DNA from: Molossus alvarezi
Lineage: Eukaryota; Chordata; Mammalia; Chiroptera; Molossidae
Direction of reading: 5' to 3'
Assembly: GCA_037176705.1 (NCBI GenBank)
Contig: CM073887.1
Span: 88,732,348-88,796,347, forward strand
DNA length: 64,000 bases
Positions 12,262-22,559 of the stretch are shown here, piece by piece (position 1 is the stretch's first letter; each line of letters begins with the position of its first letter). The notes under the pieces were generated by a model. The model had not been told where the DNA came from and did no database searches. It saw nothing but the letters and a program-made list of their open reading frames with translations. The position numbers and the translations under genes are program-made.

Positions 12262-13105
12262 TTATAGAGAGAAAACCTCTCCAAAAATGACATACAAATG
12301 GCCAAGATACATATGAAGAAATGCTCAACATCACTAGTCATCAGAGAGATGCAAATTAAAACAACTATGAGGTATCACCTCACACCTGTCAGAATGGCCG
12401 CCATCAACAAATCAGCAAACAACAAGTGTTGGCGAGGGTGTGGAGAAAAGGGGACTCTAGTGCACTTCTGGTGGGAATGCAGACTGGTGCAGCCACTGTG
12501 GAAAATACTGTGGTGTTACCTCAAAAACTTGAAAAATTGAACTGCCATTTGACTCAGTGATCCCGCTTCTAGGAATATAGCCTAAGATACCTAAGACACC
12601 AATATATGTACCCCTATGTTCATAGCAGCACTATTTACAATAGCTAAGATCTGGAAACAACCCAAGTGTCCATCAGTAGATGAGTGGATAAAAAGCTGTG
12701 GTACATGTACACAATGGAATACTATGCAGCTGTAAGATAGAAAGATCTCTTATCCTCTGAGATGGTATGGAAGGACCTGAAGAGTATTATGCTAAACAAA
12801 ACAAGCCAAGCAGAGAAAGACAAATATCACATGATCTCACTTATTCGTGGAATATAATGAACTAAACAAACTGCTGAACAAAATTAACCCAGAGACATAG
12901 AGGTGGGGTACAGACTGACAAGCCTCAGAGGAGGGGTGGTTTGTGGGGGAAGAGATAAACCACAGAACTTACATGCATATGCATGACCAATGAACATGGA
13001 CAACAAAGCTGGGGATGGGGTAGAGGGGAAGGGAAAGAGAGTGCCAATGGGGGAAAAATGAGAAACATCTGTAACAAAAACAAATTAATAATAAAATAAA
13101 ATAAT
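12262..13105 (+). mobile_element. L1 3' end (ORF2 C-terminus and 3' UTR), right edge of copy A
   Basis: Begins in the C-terminal ORF2 segment ([20 protein letters not shown], 12,316-12,375) that is also present at 2,638 and 59,829. It contains the [12 protein letters not shown] block near 12,470-12,505 and ends with ACAAATTAATAATAAAATAA near 13,080-13,100. The 5'-truncated start abuts the unique core in both duplication copies, so this L1 was inside the ancestral segment. Confidence 0.92.
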
Positions 13106-13109
13106 TATA

Positions 13110-13410
13110 AGGAGAGGGATCTGCTTTGATGAAAGATGTACTAGATGGAGGGACATTGAAGCTGAGACCTGGGAGGTGAGAAGGAGCCAGGTGCGTAAGG
13201 AGTGCAGGACAGACATCCTAGGCTGGGGTGGGACAACAGTATGGACCTTTCAATGCCTCAAAGAAAGCCAGACTGGCTGTAGCATAGTGACAGAAGGAGA
13301 GCAAAAGATGAGGTTGCAAGAGCGTCAGAGGCAATATTAGGTGTATGAAGACTATAGAAAGGAGTTTAAATTTTATTCTAATAAAATGGGAAGTCATTTT
13401 GCTGATGCTT
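13110..13410 (+). repeat. Ancient interspersed repeat (L2-like class, unassigned)
   Basis: Purine-rich text ending GGAGTTTAAATTTTATTCTA then GGGAAGTCATTTTGCTGA. A related ending is seen at about 37,060-37,140 (GGGTTTTATTCTGAGCACAG). The shared motif is typical of very old mammalian repeats. I cannot name the family with certainty. Confidence 0.4.
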
Positions 13411-13574
13411 CATGCTTTTTGGTGTTCTGAGAGCGAATGTGTAATTTTAGAGGCAGGTAAACCAATGCTTCTATTGCACCGCTTTTGCTTACAGGTGACA
13501 GTTTTGCATGTCTAATTATTTGCATAATGAATCTTTAGAATAGGTTTAAATGACATTAGATTTTGGTATCTATG

Positions 13575-13690
13575 TTTGTATCTAGATTCTGCTACTGATT
13601 ACTATACAATCTTGAGAAAGTTCTTATCCCTCTCTGGACCTCAGTTCCTCCCCTGGAAAACTGTACTTTTGGATTAGATACTGAATTTAT
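13575..13690 (+). repeat. MIR SINE
   Basis: Diagnostic MIR core order: TCTGCTACTGATTACTAT, then TTGAGAAAGTTCTTATCCCT, then GGACCTCAGTTCCTCCCCTG. Highly diverged, as expected for this ancient family. Confidence 0.7.
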
Positions 13691-14759
13691 CATGACTTTT
13701 TATTGAAAGTGATAGAAACCCAGTCCAAAATGACTTAAGCAGAAAGGAATATATTTGTTCATATATCGGAACAATCCAAGGGCAATAGCTTCAGATATGC
13801 TTGAATCTAGGAGCTCAGGTTAAGTCACCAGAAGTCTGATTCTGTATCTCTTGGCTGTGCACTGGCTTCACCCAGGAGGGCCTTGCTCTGGGTGGTTCTC
13901 AGAAGATCCAGGCTAGCATCATCCGTAGTTAGAAACCCTTGAGCAAAAGTTTATTCTCTCCTAAACTGTATTATCCAAAGTTCCAGAACGACATGCTGAC
14001 TTGGGGCATGTGCCCATGCTGAACTGTGGCCAAGGTGTGGGGAATAAGATCACCGGCCAAGCCTGGATCATGTGCCATTCCCTGGCATCAGTTCGAATCA
14101 CATGAACCTACAGCCAAGGAGTGGTTTCTCACATGTTGATGGAAGAAGAGAAGACAGACTCTGGATAGACAAACAAGACATGTCTATTAATTTTTTTTTT
14201 TTTTTTAATAATTCCAGGAATCCTGAAGTACAGAGTCAGTCCTTCACAACCTCTTCCTAGTTGAAATTAGCCACTGAATGTAGAAAAAACCCTCACTTTG
14301 GCCTACAAAAAGCAGGATTGTGTAAATCATAATGACCAACCCCCTTCTCAAATTTCTGCATTGTATCTCTAAACTCAGCATGCACCTATACTATCTCCTG
14401 CAATTATTTTTTATGATTCATGAAACTTTGTAAAAGGTTTTGCTTTGGAGCACCTTAAAGTCGTCCCAGGCTATGCAAGTATCCAGAGCCAAATTTGTCT
14501 TCACGTTTATATTTTTCAGAATGAATCTTTTGTTGAATTCTAGAAAAAAGTTACCACTGACTTATTGTTTAGTACTATTCTGGAGTTATTAGAACTTGAA
14601 AAATGCTTATTTAAAATTCACCGTGTATCTCCTGCCATAGTATCTTTTCCACCCAAAGAATGCAAAGAGAACTCTTTAATATAACTTATCTTTCTCCTTA
14701 AAATATCCCCATTATTCCTGCCTGCAGTCCTGCCTGTGCTCCTGTTAGTCCCATCCACT
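13690..14759. other. Old repeat-like and unassigned sequence
   Basis: Contains a stretch near 13,725-14,080 (AATGACTTAAGCAGAAAGGA and onward) that reads like an old transposon-derived consensus, and a T run at 14,191-14,206. No open frame or RNA gene is supported. Confidence 0.35.
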
Positions 14760-14773
14760 AAAATGTCACATTT

Positions 14774-16912
14774 TTTTTTAACTCATCTTTATTGTTGAAT
14801 GTATTACAGATGTTCTTTATTTTTCCCCCATCGATCTGCTCCTCCCCATTTCCGCCCCCCTCCTGTCTTTCCCCACACTGTTGTCTGTGTCCATTGGTTA
14901 TGCATATATACATATAAGTTCTTTGGTTTATTTCTTCCCACCCCCCAACCCCCCTTCCCTTTGAGGTTTGTCAGTCTAACAACCAATTTGTACTTCTTAA
15001 TCCCTTTACCTTTTCACCCATTCCCCCAACGCCCCTCCCATCTGGCAACCAACAAAATTTCTCTGTATCTATGAGAATGTTTCTGTTCTACTTGTTCATT
15101 TTGTTTGTAGATTTAATCATTGATAGGTATGTATTCATTGCCACTTTGTTTGCATTTTTTATCTTTTTCTTCAAGAAGACCCTTCAACCTTTCATATAAT
15201 AATGGTTTGGTGGTGATAAACTCCTTTAGCTTTTCCTTGTCTGGAAAACTCTTTATATGGCCATTGATTCTAAATGACAGCTTTGCAGGATAGAGTAATC
15301 TTGGTTGTAGGTTCTTGCTTTTCATTACTCTGAATATTTTTGGCCACTCCCTTCTGGCCTGCAAAGTTTCTTTTGAGAAATCAGCCAACAGTCTTATAGG
15401 AACTCCCTTGTAGGTAACTAACTGCTTTTCTTTTGCTGCTTTTAAGATTCTCTCTTTGTCTTGAACCTTTTGCATTTTGATGATGATGTGTCTTGGTGTG
15501 GGGCTTCTTGGGGTTCATCTTGTTTGGGACTCTCTGTGCTTTGTGGAGTAGTATGTCTGTTTTCTTCACCAAGTTAGGGAAGTTTTCTGCCATTGTTGTT
15601 TCAAATAGGTTTTCGATTTCTTGTTCTCTCTCTTCTCCTTCTGGCACCCCCAAAATGCGAATGTTGGCACACTTGAAGTTGTCCCAGAGGCTCCTCACAT
15701 TATCCTCATTTTTTTTGATTCTTTTTTCTTTTTGCTGTTCTGATTGGGTGTGTTTTGCTTCCTTATATTCCAAATCGATGGTTTGCTGCTTGGCTTTACC
15801 TACTCTACTATTGAATCTGTGTAAATTATTCTTTATTTCAATTAGTGCCTCCTTCATTTCTGACTGGTTCTTTTTTTTATGCTCCTGAGGTCCACACTAA
15901 GTTCACTTAGGTTCTCACTAAGTCCATTGAGCATCCTTATAAATAGTGTTTTGAACTCAGCTTCTGTTAAGTTACTTATCTTCATTTTGCTTAGTTTTTT
16001 TTTTCTGGAGTTTTGTTCTGTTCTTTCACTTGGGACCTTTTTCTTTGTCTCCTCATTTTGGCTGCTTCCCTGTGTTTGTTTCTATGTATTTCTTAATGAG
16101 AGATATGGGGCTAGCTGAGACCAGATGCTGCTTGTTTAAAAGAATTTAGGAAAACCTGAAGCAGGATACAAGACAGGCCAATCTTATGGTTAAGCAACTG
16201 GCAACAGCTTGGGTGGGTCTGAAAGTTGGGTGGGGCGGGGCGGGGCCTCAGGGAGTCAGCAGGGCGGGGCTACCAGTGTGAGCCAGGTTGCTGGAGTCCC
16301 AGATATGGCGGCTGTCTGCTGCCCCAGGGAAGGGCTCACCAAAGGAACAAAGGCCTCTGATAGCAAGTCTGTCCCAGAGAAAACTGCCTCTGGAGCTCTC
16401 ACTCCAATGCCAAACAACTTAGTTCTTCCCCATATGTCTCTGGTGCCTTTCACGCTGCCTCTGCCATGTTGGAGCCTGGAGGGTGTGAGTCTGAGTAAGT
16501 TCGTGCGGGCCTTTTAAGAGGAGCTGCCTGGGGCTCCAGCCACTTCCGCCTCAGTTCCCGCTGTTTTTTCCAGCCATAAGTTATGGGGATTCTCTTCCTT
16601 GCACTGGAACCCTGAGCTGGGTGCCTGGTGTGGAACTGGGACCCCTCAGTCCTCAGAGAGGACCTTTCCAGCTGAGGTGTCCTCCTGATTTTTATCCACC
16701 ACACATGGGTGTGGGACCACCCTGTTTGCCTCCACTCCTCCTACCAGTCTCGATGTGGCTGCTTCTTTAATTCCATAGTTGTAGGACTTCCATTCAGCTT
16801 GATTTCAGGCGATTTTGAATGATGGTTGTTCTGTAGTTTATTTGTAACTTTGATATGGTTATGGGAGGACGCCATACCGCATTTACCTACACTGCCATCT
16901 TGACCGGAAGTC
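14774..16912 (-). mobile_element. HAL1-type element: L1 5' UTR + ORF1 + 3' UTR, no ORF2
   Basis: The direct repeat AAAATGTCACATTT at 14,760-14,773 and 16,913-16,926 defines exact edges. On the minus strand the element starts with an L1-type 5' end carrying the YY1-like word CAAGATGGCA. It continues through a GC-rich 5' UTR (to about 16,057), then ORF1, then directly into an L1-type 3' UTR (about 15,112-14,784) and a poly(A) tail. The whole 4-kb ORF2 is absent, and the ORF1 end lies at the 3' UTR junction. A full-length 5' end with target duplication shows that this ORF2-less form was itself copied. Half-L1 (HAL1) families have been described in mammals, bats included as far as I recall. It must have used L1 enzymes in trans. 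Confidence 0.85.
15113..16056 (-). pseudogene. L1/HAL1 ORF1 protein (RNA-binding chaperone), frameshifted
   Basis: Start chosen at the ATG whose complement is at 16,054-16,056 (MRRQRKRSQ). It is followed by a polar coiled-coil-type segment, then the RRM region (NIRILGVPEGE near 15,635-15,668) and the C-terminal domain (KDKERILKAAKEKQ near 15,421-15,464 and LQARREWPKIF near 15,333-15,366). About 314 codons in total, close to the usual L1 ORF1 length. At least two frameshifts are needed, one at the A run near 15,868-15,880 and one near 15,480. ORF1p forms trimers and coats L1 RNA in the cytoplasm; this copy is no longer translatable as one protein. Confidence 0.85.
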
Positions 16913-17024
16913 AAAATGTCACATTTCTTTAAGTTCTTGCTTTTCCATGAAGTATCGGCACTTGCTAGTCTGCCCTTCTGATTTCCATTTAGTATACAAG
17001 TCATTTTTTGCTACTTGATTCTGA

Positions 17025-17093
17025 TCCCTTATCAACACTTGAAGTACACAATTTTTAAGAGTCTCATGCTCTACTAACTGAGCTAGTTGGATG
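17025..17093 (-). pseudogene. tRNA-Lys-like pseudogene or tRNA-Lys-derived fragment
   Basis: The minus strand reads CTAGCTCAGTTAGTAGAGCA then TGAGACTCTTAA. This matches the D-arm and anticodon arm of tRNA-Lys(CTT), with the CTC-TT anticodon context. A degraded box B-like ACTTCAAGTG follows about 16 bases later. The acceptor stem is not complementary and the variable/T region is shortened, so it is not a functional tRNA. Confidence 0.6.
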
Positions 17094-17130
17094 AAATACA
17101 TGACTTTTAAAATGAGATATAATTTTTATA

Positions 17131-17403
17131 CCATAACATTTGCCCTTCTAAAGTATACAGTTTACAGGTTTTTAGTACATTTGCAAAGTCATGTGACCAC
17201 TATCTAATTCCAGAATAATTTCATCACTTAAAAAGAAAACTTGTACTTATTAGCAGTAATTTCTCAACCATAACATTTGCCCTTCTAAAGTATACAGTTT
17301 ACAGGTTTTTAGTACATTTGCAAAGTCATGTGACCACTATCTAATTCCAGAATAATTTCATCACCTAAAAAGAAAACTTGTACTTATTAGCAGTAATTTC
17401 TCA
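17131..17403 (+). repeat. 137-bp perfect-register tandem duplication
   Basis: Two direct units, 17,131-17,267 and 17,268-17,403, each starting CCATAACATTTGCCCTTCTA. I see a single substitution (CATCACTTAAAA versus CATCACCTAAAA) and one end base. The underlying sequence resembles an old mammalian L1 segment (a relative starts near 25,722). The near identity says the duplication is recent even though the parent sequence is old. Confidence 0.92.
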
Positions 17404-17599
17404 GAAATACGTGACTTTTGTCTCTGAAGTTAGCTTCTTAAGGACAGTAGCTGAGACCTGTCCTTTTTTTGTGGTCTCTCACAGAAGCATTGTCCAATTC
17501 TGGGGCCATAGGAGGCACTGAACTGATAGTCCATTCTGTGATTGCTCTTTCAATTAAAGGCAAGACTAAGAGGCCACGTGTTAAGTGAAAAGAATACTG

Positions 17600-17760
17600 A
17601 GCAGGGAGAATACTGAGCAGGAAATCTGTTTTAGTTTTTCTTTCTGCTCTTCCACCAACTGTGCCCTTAGATAATTCTCTCCCTTTCTTTAAGTCTAATT
17701 TTCTTCCTGTGTAAATGAGGGGCATGGCCTGTGGTGCCTTCCAGTTCAAACTGGCTTTAG
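17600..17760 (+). repeat. MIR SINE (diverged)
   Basis: TCTGCTCTTCCACCAACTGT, then CTCCCTTTCTTTAAGTCTAA and TTCTTCCTGTGTAAATGAGG follow the MIR core order. Confidence 0.55.
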
Positions 17761-18780
17761 GCACTGTTCATGTTGAGATCAAGACTGGCCTGAGACAAGA
17801 CAATTAATTGAATGAAAACAGCAGGGCTTCTTTGCATTTCTATTGGGATTTTACAGAATATGTGACATACTAAAGCATCTATCTGTTGGGGAGTGGGGTG
17901 CTTGGGGATGTGATGTGGTCCGCTCAGTCACATCTGGATTCAGCTGAGAGAGGGTGGAATGCACCAACCTAGGAAAAGGGAATGTGCTTTCATTGGAAAT
18001 TACAGGTCAAAATACCATGTAAAAGTAAAGGCACAGAGAGACCAAAATATACAAATTTTGCTTTGTACTTTATTTCTAACTTGGAGGCTGAGGATCTTTC
18101 CATTTCTACCTCATGAACATTTGTGGCCATACAATTTCAATCATCGTTCAGCTCACCAAGATTCCAATGTCTTCAAGAACATCTTAGGGGAAAAAAAGTG
18201 ACTCAATTCTGTTTTCATGTTTCCCAAATGAGTGGTTCAATGTCATAGAAGTGAGGTCAACATGGTAAACAGACAGCATTTCTGTATTTCTCCTTCTTGG
18301 GAGATGAAGGTCAAAGACACCTTCCCTCTGCTTTAATAGATCCCTCCCAGATGAGTTGTAAACAAGAGTTCAGGCAGCCCCGGCTGCACTGGGAAAGGAG
18401 AGAGGCATTTTGGAACAGCCTGTAGAGGTGTTGCACACATATATATTTGATTGTTTGCTCACTTCTTAGTGGCATCTATCTTTTGTGACATGAAGCCACT
18501 GATGGAATAAACTTAGAATAACTTTTGACAGAGCCAACCAAAATAGATAGCGAAGGGACTGGTTGCTAAGCACAGCTCTGGTGGGTTCTCTTGCTGACAG
18601 TCTGTATTAGCATGCAGGGCTTTGCAGAAGAGCAAACCCTTAGTTATTGGTGGCTAGTTGTTTACTGCTGCTATTGCTTCTCAGGTAATAGTGAGTCAGT
18701 AGCAAGTGTGATGTTAAAGAGGAGTTACTTAAATTATAATTCTCACTAAGAGGATATAAGTTGCTTGAGGGTGTGTCTTG
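17760..18780. other. Unassigned single-copy sequence
   Basis: No repeat, coding or RNA signature that I can defend. Short open stretches around 17,959-18,201 carry no recognised domain. Confidence 0.4.
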
Positions 18781-18784
18781 TTCA

Positions 18785-18905
18785 AACATATATTCCACAA
18801 ACATTATTGACCACCTACTATGTGTTGGGTGTGTGGTAGGTTCTGGGGATACAATAATGAAACTATAGCTCCTGTTTTCATGGGACTCAAGGAGGAAGAG
18901 AGGGA
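18785..18905 (+). repeat. L2-like relic, followed by a GGGAGGAAAG purine run
   Basis: ATTCCACAAACATTATTGAC, CACCTACTATGTGTTGGGTG and TTCTGGGGATACAATAATGA in order form the widely known L2-type 3' motif. A purine-rich stretch follows at 18,891-18,945. Confidence 0.6.
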
Positions 18906-19359
18906 GGAAAGTAGGAAGGGAGGGACAGAGGGGAGAGAGAAAGAGGTATAATGGGTCAATACTTATTGGTATATTAGTGTCCTTAGACTTTCTTTTCTTC
19001 CTGTTCAGTAAAGAGGATTTTGGGCTTAGTTTTGCCCAGCAAAAGGCATTCAATATCTTCTCCTTCCATTTCCTCGGAGAGCTGTCTCACATTGATGGTC
19101 CCACATTGACGGTTTTGGGGTTTGGTGATGATGAACGGGGAAAAAGGAAAGAAGTAGACACAAACAGGAGACACAAGAGGATAGTTGGGAAAGACAAGAG
19201 GCACCTTTGGTAGAGGAAAAGGAGTTTTTCTTAAACAGTGGGGAGAAAAGGGCAATGGAGGAACTACAGGGTGGGAGTGAAGTGGATGCTGATGGAAAGA
19301 AGATTTTAAGATGCATTGCTATAGATTTTGGTTATCATTTATGGTTTTCAGGAAAAAGT

Positions 19360-20104
19360 CTTACTTAAAATCTCATAACTCTTTATTGTTAAAAATTCAA
19401 ACAGTACGAAAGATGACACAATGATAAGTAAAAGCTGCCTGACCCTCACCCATTTCCACAAGCCATATATCAATACCACAGTTACAGAAGTAACCACCAC
19501 TGAAACAAGTGTACTTTCAGAGCATATGTATATACATGTTAATACATATACACACATATGTGCACATGCATGTGACATAGTTCAAACAAATGAGACGATA
19601 TTATGTATTTTTGATGTTTTGCAAACTTCTAAACTTAATACAACAGCATATTTTTAGGTCCGTAGACATATATAGTTCTCATTTAGTTAGCCCCAATGGC
19701 ATGTTATTTTAATTTATAAACTATTTCTCTGTTAATGAAAATTTTATTACATTATTTCCAAGAACATCTTTTTTTTTTTTTCATTGTCACCCGAGGACAT
19801 TTTTCCATTTTTGTTCAGGTAGAGTGGGAGGGAGAGAGAGAGAAAAAAAAACATCAATGTGAAAGGGACGCATCGAGTGGCTGCCACCCGCACAACCCAA
19901 CCAGGGCCGGGGACAAACTGCAACTGAAGTACGTGCCCTTAGTGGGAACCAAACCCGGGTCTCTCTGGACCGCAGGCCAATGCTCTAATCGCTGAGCCAA
20001 ACCGGCCAGGGCCCAAGAACATCTTTTTACATGTATCTTTCCATGTTTGTGCAAACATTTTTGTACAACAGAATCTTAGAAATTGGTTTGCTGAATCATA
20101 GAGA
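19360..20104 (-). repeat. Old L1-like antisense sequence interrupted by a Ves
   Basis: The flanks of the Ves at 19,775 join into a text (a TATTTTTAGG word, an ACATGTATCTTTCCATGTTT segment and a GGTTTGCTGAATCATA segment). It resembles the antisense 3' region of old L1 families. No frame survives. Confidence 0.45.
19775..20012 (-). mobile_element. Ves SINE with target duplication
   Basis: CCAAGAACATCTTTTT occurs before (about 19,758-19,773) and after (20,013-20,028) the element. Tail CACCCGAGGACATTTTTCC near 19,788 and head GGCCCTGGCCGGTTTGGCT at the right end on the minus strand. Head and tail are well preserved, so this copy is relatively young. Confidence 0.94.
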
Positions 20105-20760
20105 ATGGTTTTATATTTTTCAATTATAGTTGACATTCAATATTATTTTATATTAGTTTTGGGTGTACAGCATAGTGGTTAGATATTTATATAATTAACA
20201 AAGTAATTCTCCCAGTAAGTGTAGCAATTCCACTTCTGGGTATTTATCTGAAATCCAAAACACTAGTCTGAAAATATATATGCATCCCTATGTTCATTGC
20301 AGCATTTTTACAATAGCCAAGATATGGAAGCATCCTAGGTGCCCATTGATAGGTGACTAAATATAGAAGATGTGGTACATATATATACAATAGAATAATA
20401 CTAGGCCATAAAAAGATTGAAATCTTACCATTTGCGACAGCGTGGATGGACCTAGAGGATATTATGCTAAGTGAAGTAAGTCAGACAGAGAAAGACAAAT
20501 ACCATATAATTTCATTTATATGTGGAATATAAAGAACAAATAAAACACAAACAGATATATAGATACAGAGAACAAACTGGTGGTTGCCAGAGAGGAGACA
20601 AGTGAGGGTGGGAGATGGGTATAAAAAGTGAAGGGATTAAGAACTACAAATTGGTAGTTATAAATAGTTATGGGGATATAAACTACAACAAAGGGAATAT
20701 GGTCAATATTGTAATGACTATGAATGGTGTCAGATAGATACTAGAGAATGTTTTAAAAAA
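20105..20760 (+). mobile_element. Older L1 3' end (ORF2 C-terminus remnant and 3' UTR)
   Basis: Contains the L1 3' words ACAATAGCCAAGATATGGAA (20,308), GATGTGGTACATATATATAC (20,369), AGAGAAAGACAAATACCATA (20,488) and ACTGGTGGTTGCCAGAGAGG (20,575). These sit in the order found in old mammalian L1 subfamilies, and it is clearly more diverged than the L1 at 1-3,405. Confidence 0.85.
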
Positions 20761-20944
20761 TTATTTGTAAGTGAATTTTAAAATGCATTAAATTTTCTTA
20801 TAGACTTTGCCAAATTGTCTCCCCCAAAAATGTATCATCTGCTCTGCAGAGGGTTTGAGAATGAATGGTTTTGCATCCTCATTAGCTCCATCTTTAAAGT
20901 CAAGAACTGAAGTGTCACTAGTGAATTTGCATCAAAATCCTCAA

Positions 20945-21765
20945 ATTCTTTAGTTTTTGTAGAGATCAGCATGTGGGTCCAGCCAGGATGTGTCTCTGAG
21001 ATTTGTTCGAAGATTAGTCAAGGAGTCCAGGACCTCTAGGCAGTTATGAACAGGTTCTGCTGGGTCATCATCAGGCAGGGTGGCAGGGTTTAGGGCAGTA
21101 GTCTTTAGGACTTTAACCCTTGGGGGGTCTAACAAGAGCATTTGATATTGGACAATTCTGGCATGGGACATCCATGGTTTAGGGGGACTCCTGAGTAGAG
21201 CTTCAACAGCATGGGGTGCTATAATTTGTAAATCTTGTCCCAGGGTCAGCTTAAAGGTTTCCTTAGTGAGCAGGGCTGTAGCTGTTATGGCCCTTAAGCA
21301 GCATGGCCACCCAGAGGCTACTGGGTCTAGTCTCTTAGACAGGGAGGCCACTGGATGTTTCCAGGAACCAAGGGCCTGTGTGAGTACTCCTTTAGTAATC
21401 CATGGTTCTCAGAGACAAATAATTGGAAAGGCTTATTGAGGGCCGGGGTGCTGATGAAAGTCTCTTTTAGTTCTTGGAAAGCCTTTTTTTCAGTTTCAGT
21501 CCAAGTTAAATTGTCTGTCTTTCCCCTGTACTGGTGTATAGGGACTTTGCAATTTCCACAAATCAGGGTATCCAGAGGCGGCAGTAACCAATTCCTCCTA
21601 GAAATTCCTGAACCTGTTTCTTTGTTTGTGGTCGAAGTATTTTCAGAATGGCCTCAATGTGGTTTGTGGAGAGGGACCGTTTTCCTCCTCTCATTTCATA
21701 GCCTAGATAGGTGGCATTCTCAGTGCATAACTGAGCTTTTCCTCAAAACTCTCTAATTTCTGTAG
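20945..21765 (-). pseudogene. Endogenous class I retrovirus pol: RT palm end, connection, start of RNase H (degraded)
   Basis: Minus-strand translation gives a gammaretrovirus-type RT thumb/connection region. Recognisable blocks are FLGGIGYCRLWIP near 21,560-21,605 (frame-broken), KAFQELKETF near 21,455-21,485, KRLDPVASGWP near 21,302-21,335 and IIAPHAVEALL near 21,199-21,231. ALNPATLP lies near 21,073-21,096, and DPHADLY is at the end, just ahead of where RNase H would begin. A frameshift near 21,350 separates the blocks, and the RNase H, integrase and env parts are missing. In intact viruses this enzyme copies the RNA genome; here it is a fossil truncated at both ends and joined to gag at a GTT repeat. 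Confidence 0.9.
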
Positions 21766-21782
21766 GTTTTGTTGTTGTTGTT

Positions 21783-22556
21783 GTCATCTGGGGCCGACTG
21801 GGTAACAAAAGCAATATTAATAGCTTTTCTATTTTCAGGGGCTTCCAAGTCTATGGGCATAAACAGCCGGTAAAATTCCATCAGACGCTCTAAGAAAGCA
21901 GAGGGGGATTCCCCAGGCTGCTGGATAGTTTTGCTTACCTTAGATAAATTAGTTGGTTTCTTAGTTGCTCCTGGATGCCCCACAGTAGAGCCAGGCAATA
22001 TTGTTTGAGAGCATCCTTACCTAGGTCAGTGTTAGGGTCCCAGGTGGGATGAGAGGTGGGCAGGATCAGAAGTGGGTTCCCCGTCTGGTCCGAGGATGGT
22101 TTTAGCCGCCTCTTAGTAGATTCTTTCCCTCTCTTCAGAAGTGAAGAGAACCTGTAAAAGCAGCGCATCCCAAGTGGGCTGGTGGGTGTGAAACACAGTT
22201 TCTAACAGAGAGATTAATCCTTGGGGTTTGTCAGAGAAAGAAGGGTTTCGTTGTTTCCAATTATACAGGTCATTAGTGGAAAAGGGGACATATATCATAA
22301 AAGACCAGCAGACATCAAAGTAAGTGATTCAGGGGCCATCACATCAATAGTTAAACAGCTTGCCTGTGAGAATGTTAATAAGCCTTGCAGAGAGGTGCTG
22401 AGCCCTCACCGAAAAGAAAAGAAGCCAATACATCTGAATACATCCATATCTGTTCAGACATTGGGTCCTCCCATATATAGGGGGCTCCAACAGCTGAGGC
22501 TTTGAGAGAAGCCCTTCCCACCAGCAAGGCAGGAGGAAGTGGTAAAGAATCATGTT
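21783..22556 (-). pseudogene. Endogenous class I retrovirus gag: p12-like to capsid region (degraded)
   Basis: The capsid is recognisable from PFSTNDLYNWKQ near 22,251-22,286, LLETVFHTHQPTWD near 22,170-22,211, and the major-homology-like SPSAFLERLMEFYRLF at about 21,853-21,900, ending with FVTQSAPD near 21,787-21,810. Two frameshifts, near 22,130 and 21,950-22,000, break it. The upstream part (22,344-22,553) is proline/leucine-rich and probably p12-like. Nucleocapsid, protease and the first part of RT are absent: the sequence passes straight to pol through GTTGTTGTTGTTGTTGTC at about 21,767-21,784. Confidence 0.9.
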
Positions 22557-22559
22557 TTT

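Larger units (their letters stand above)
5693..13105 (+). repeat. Segmental duplication, copy A (partner 53,088-60,755, direct)
   Basis: A 7.4-kb block repeated in the same orientation about 47.4-47.5 kb downstream. Both copies share the same order: antisense L1 with three Ves elements, an L1 3' UTR piece, about 3.3 kb of non-repetitive DNA, and a sense L1 3' end. By eye the stretch from about 7,915 to 11,450 differs from its partner at only some 16 sites, whereas both flanks are roughly 94-95% identical, with more indels. Copy A has a 31-bp internal tandem repeat in one Ves (6,866-6,927) that copy B lacks. Copy B has two SINE-derived insertions that copy A lacks. Confidence 0.95.

Noticed and set aside
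15493..16118. Long plus-strand frames with hydrophobic, cysteine-rich products resembling membrane proteins
   Set aside because: They are the antisense of L1 ORF1; the hydrophobicity comes from complementing an A-rich, Lys/Glu-rich coding strand.
19348..19578. A hydrophobic 76-codon minus-strand frame
   Set aside because: The region is old L1-like repeat with a CA/TG-rich stretch, and no start context or domain is present.
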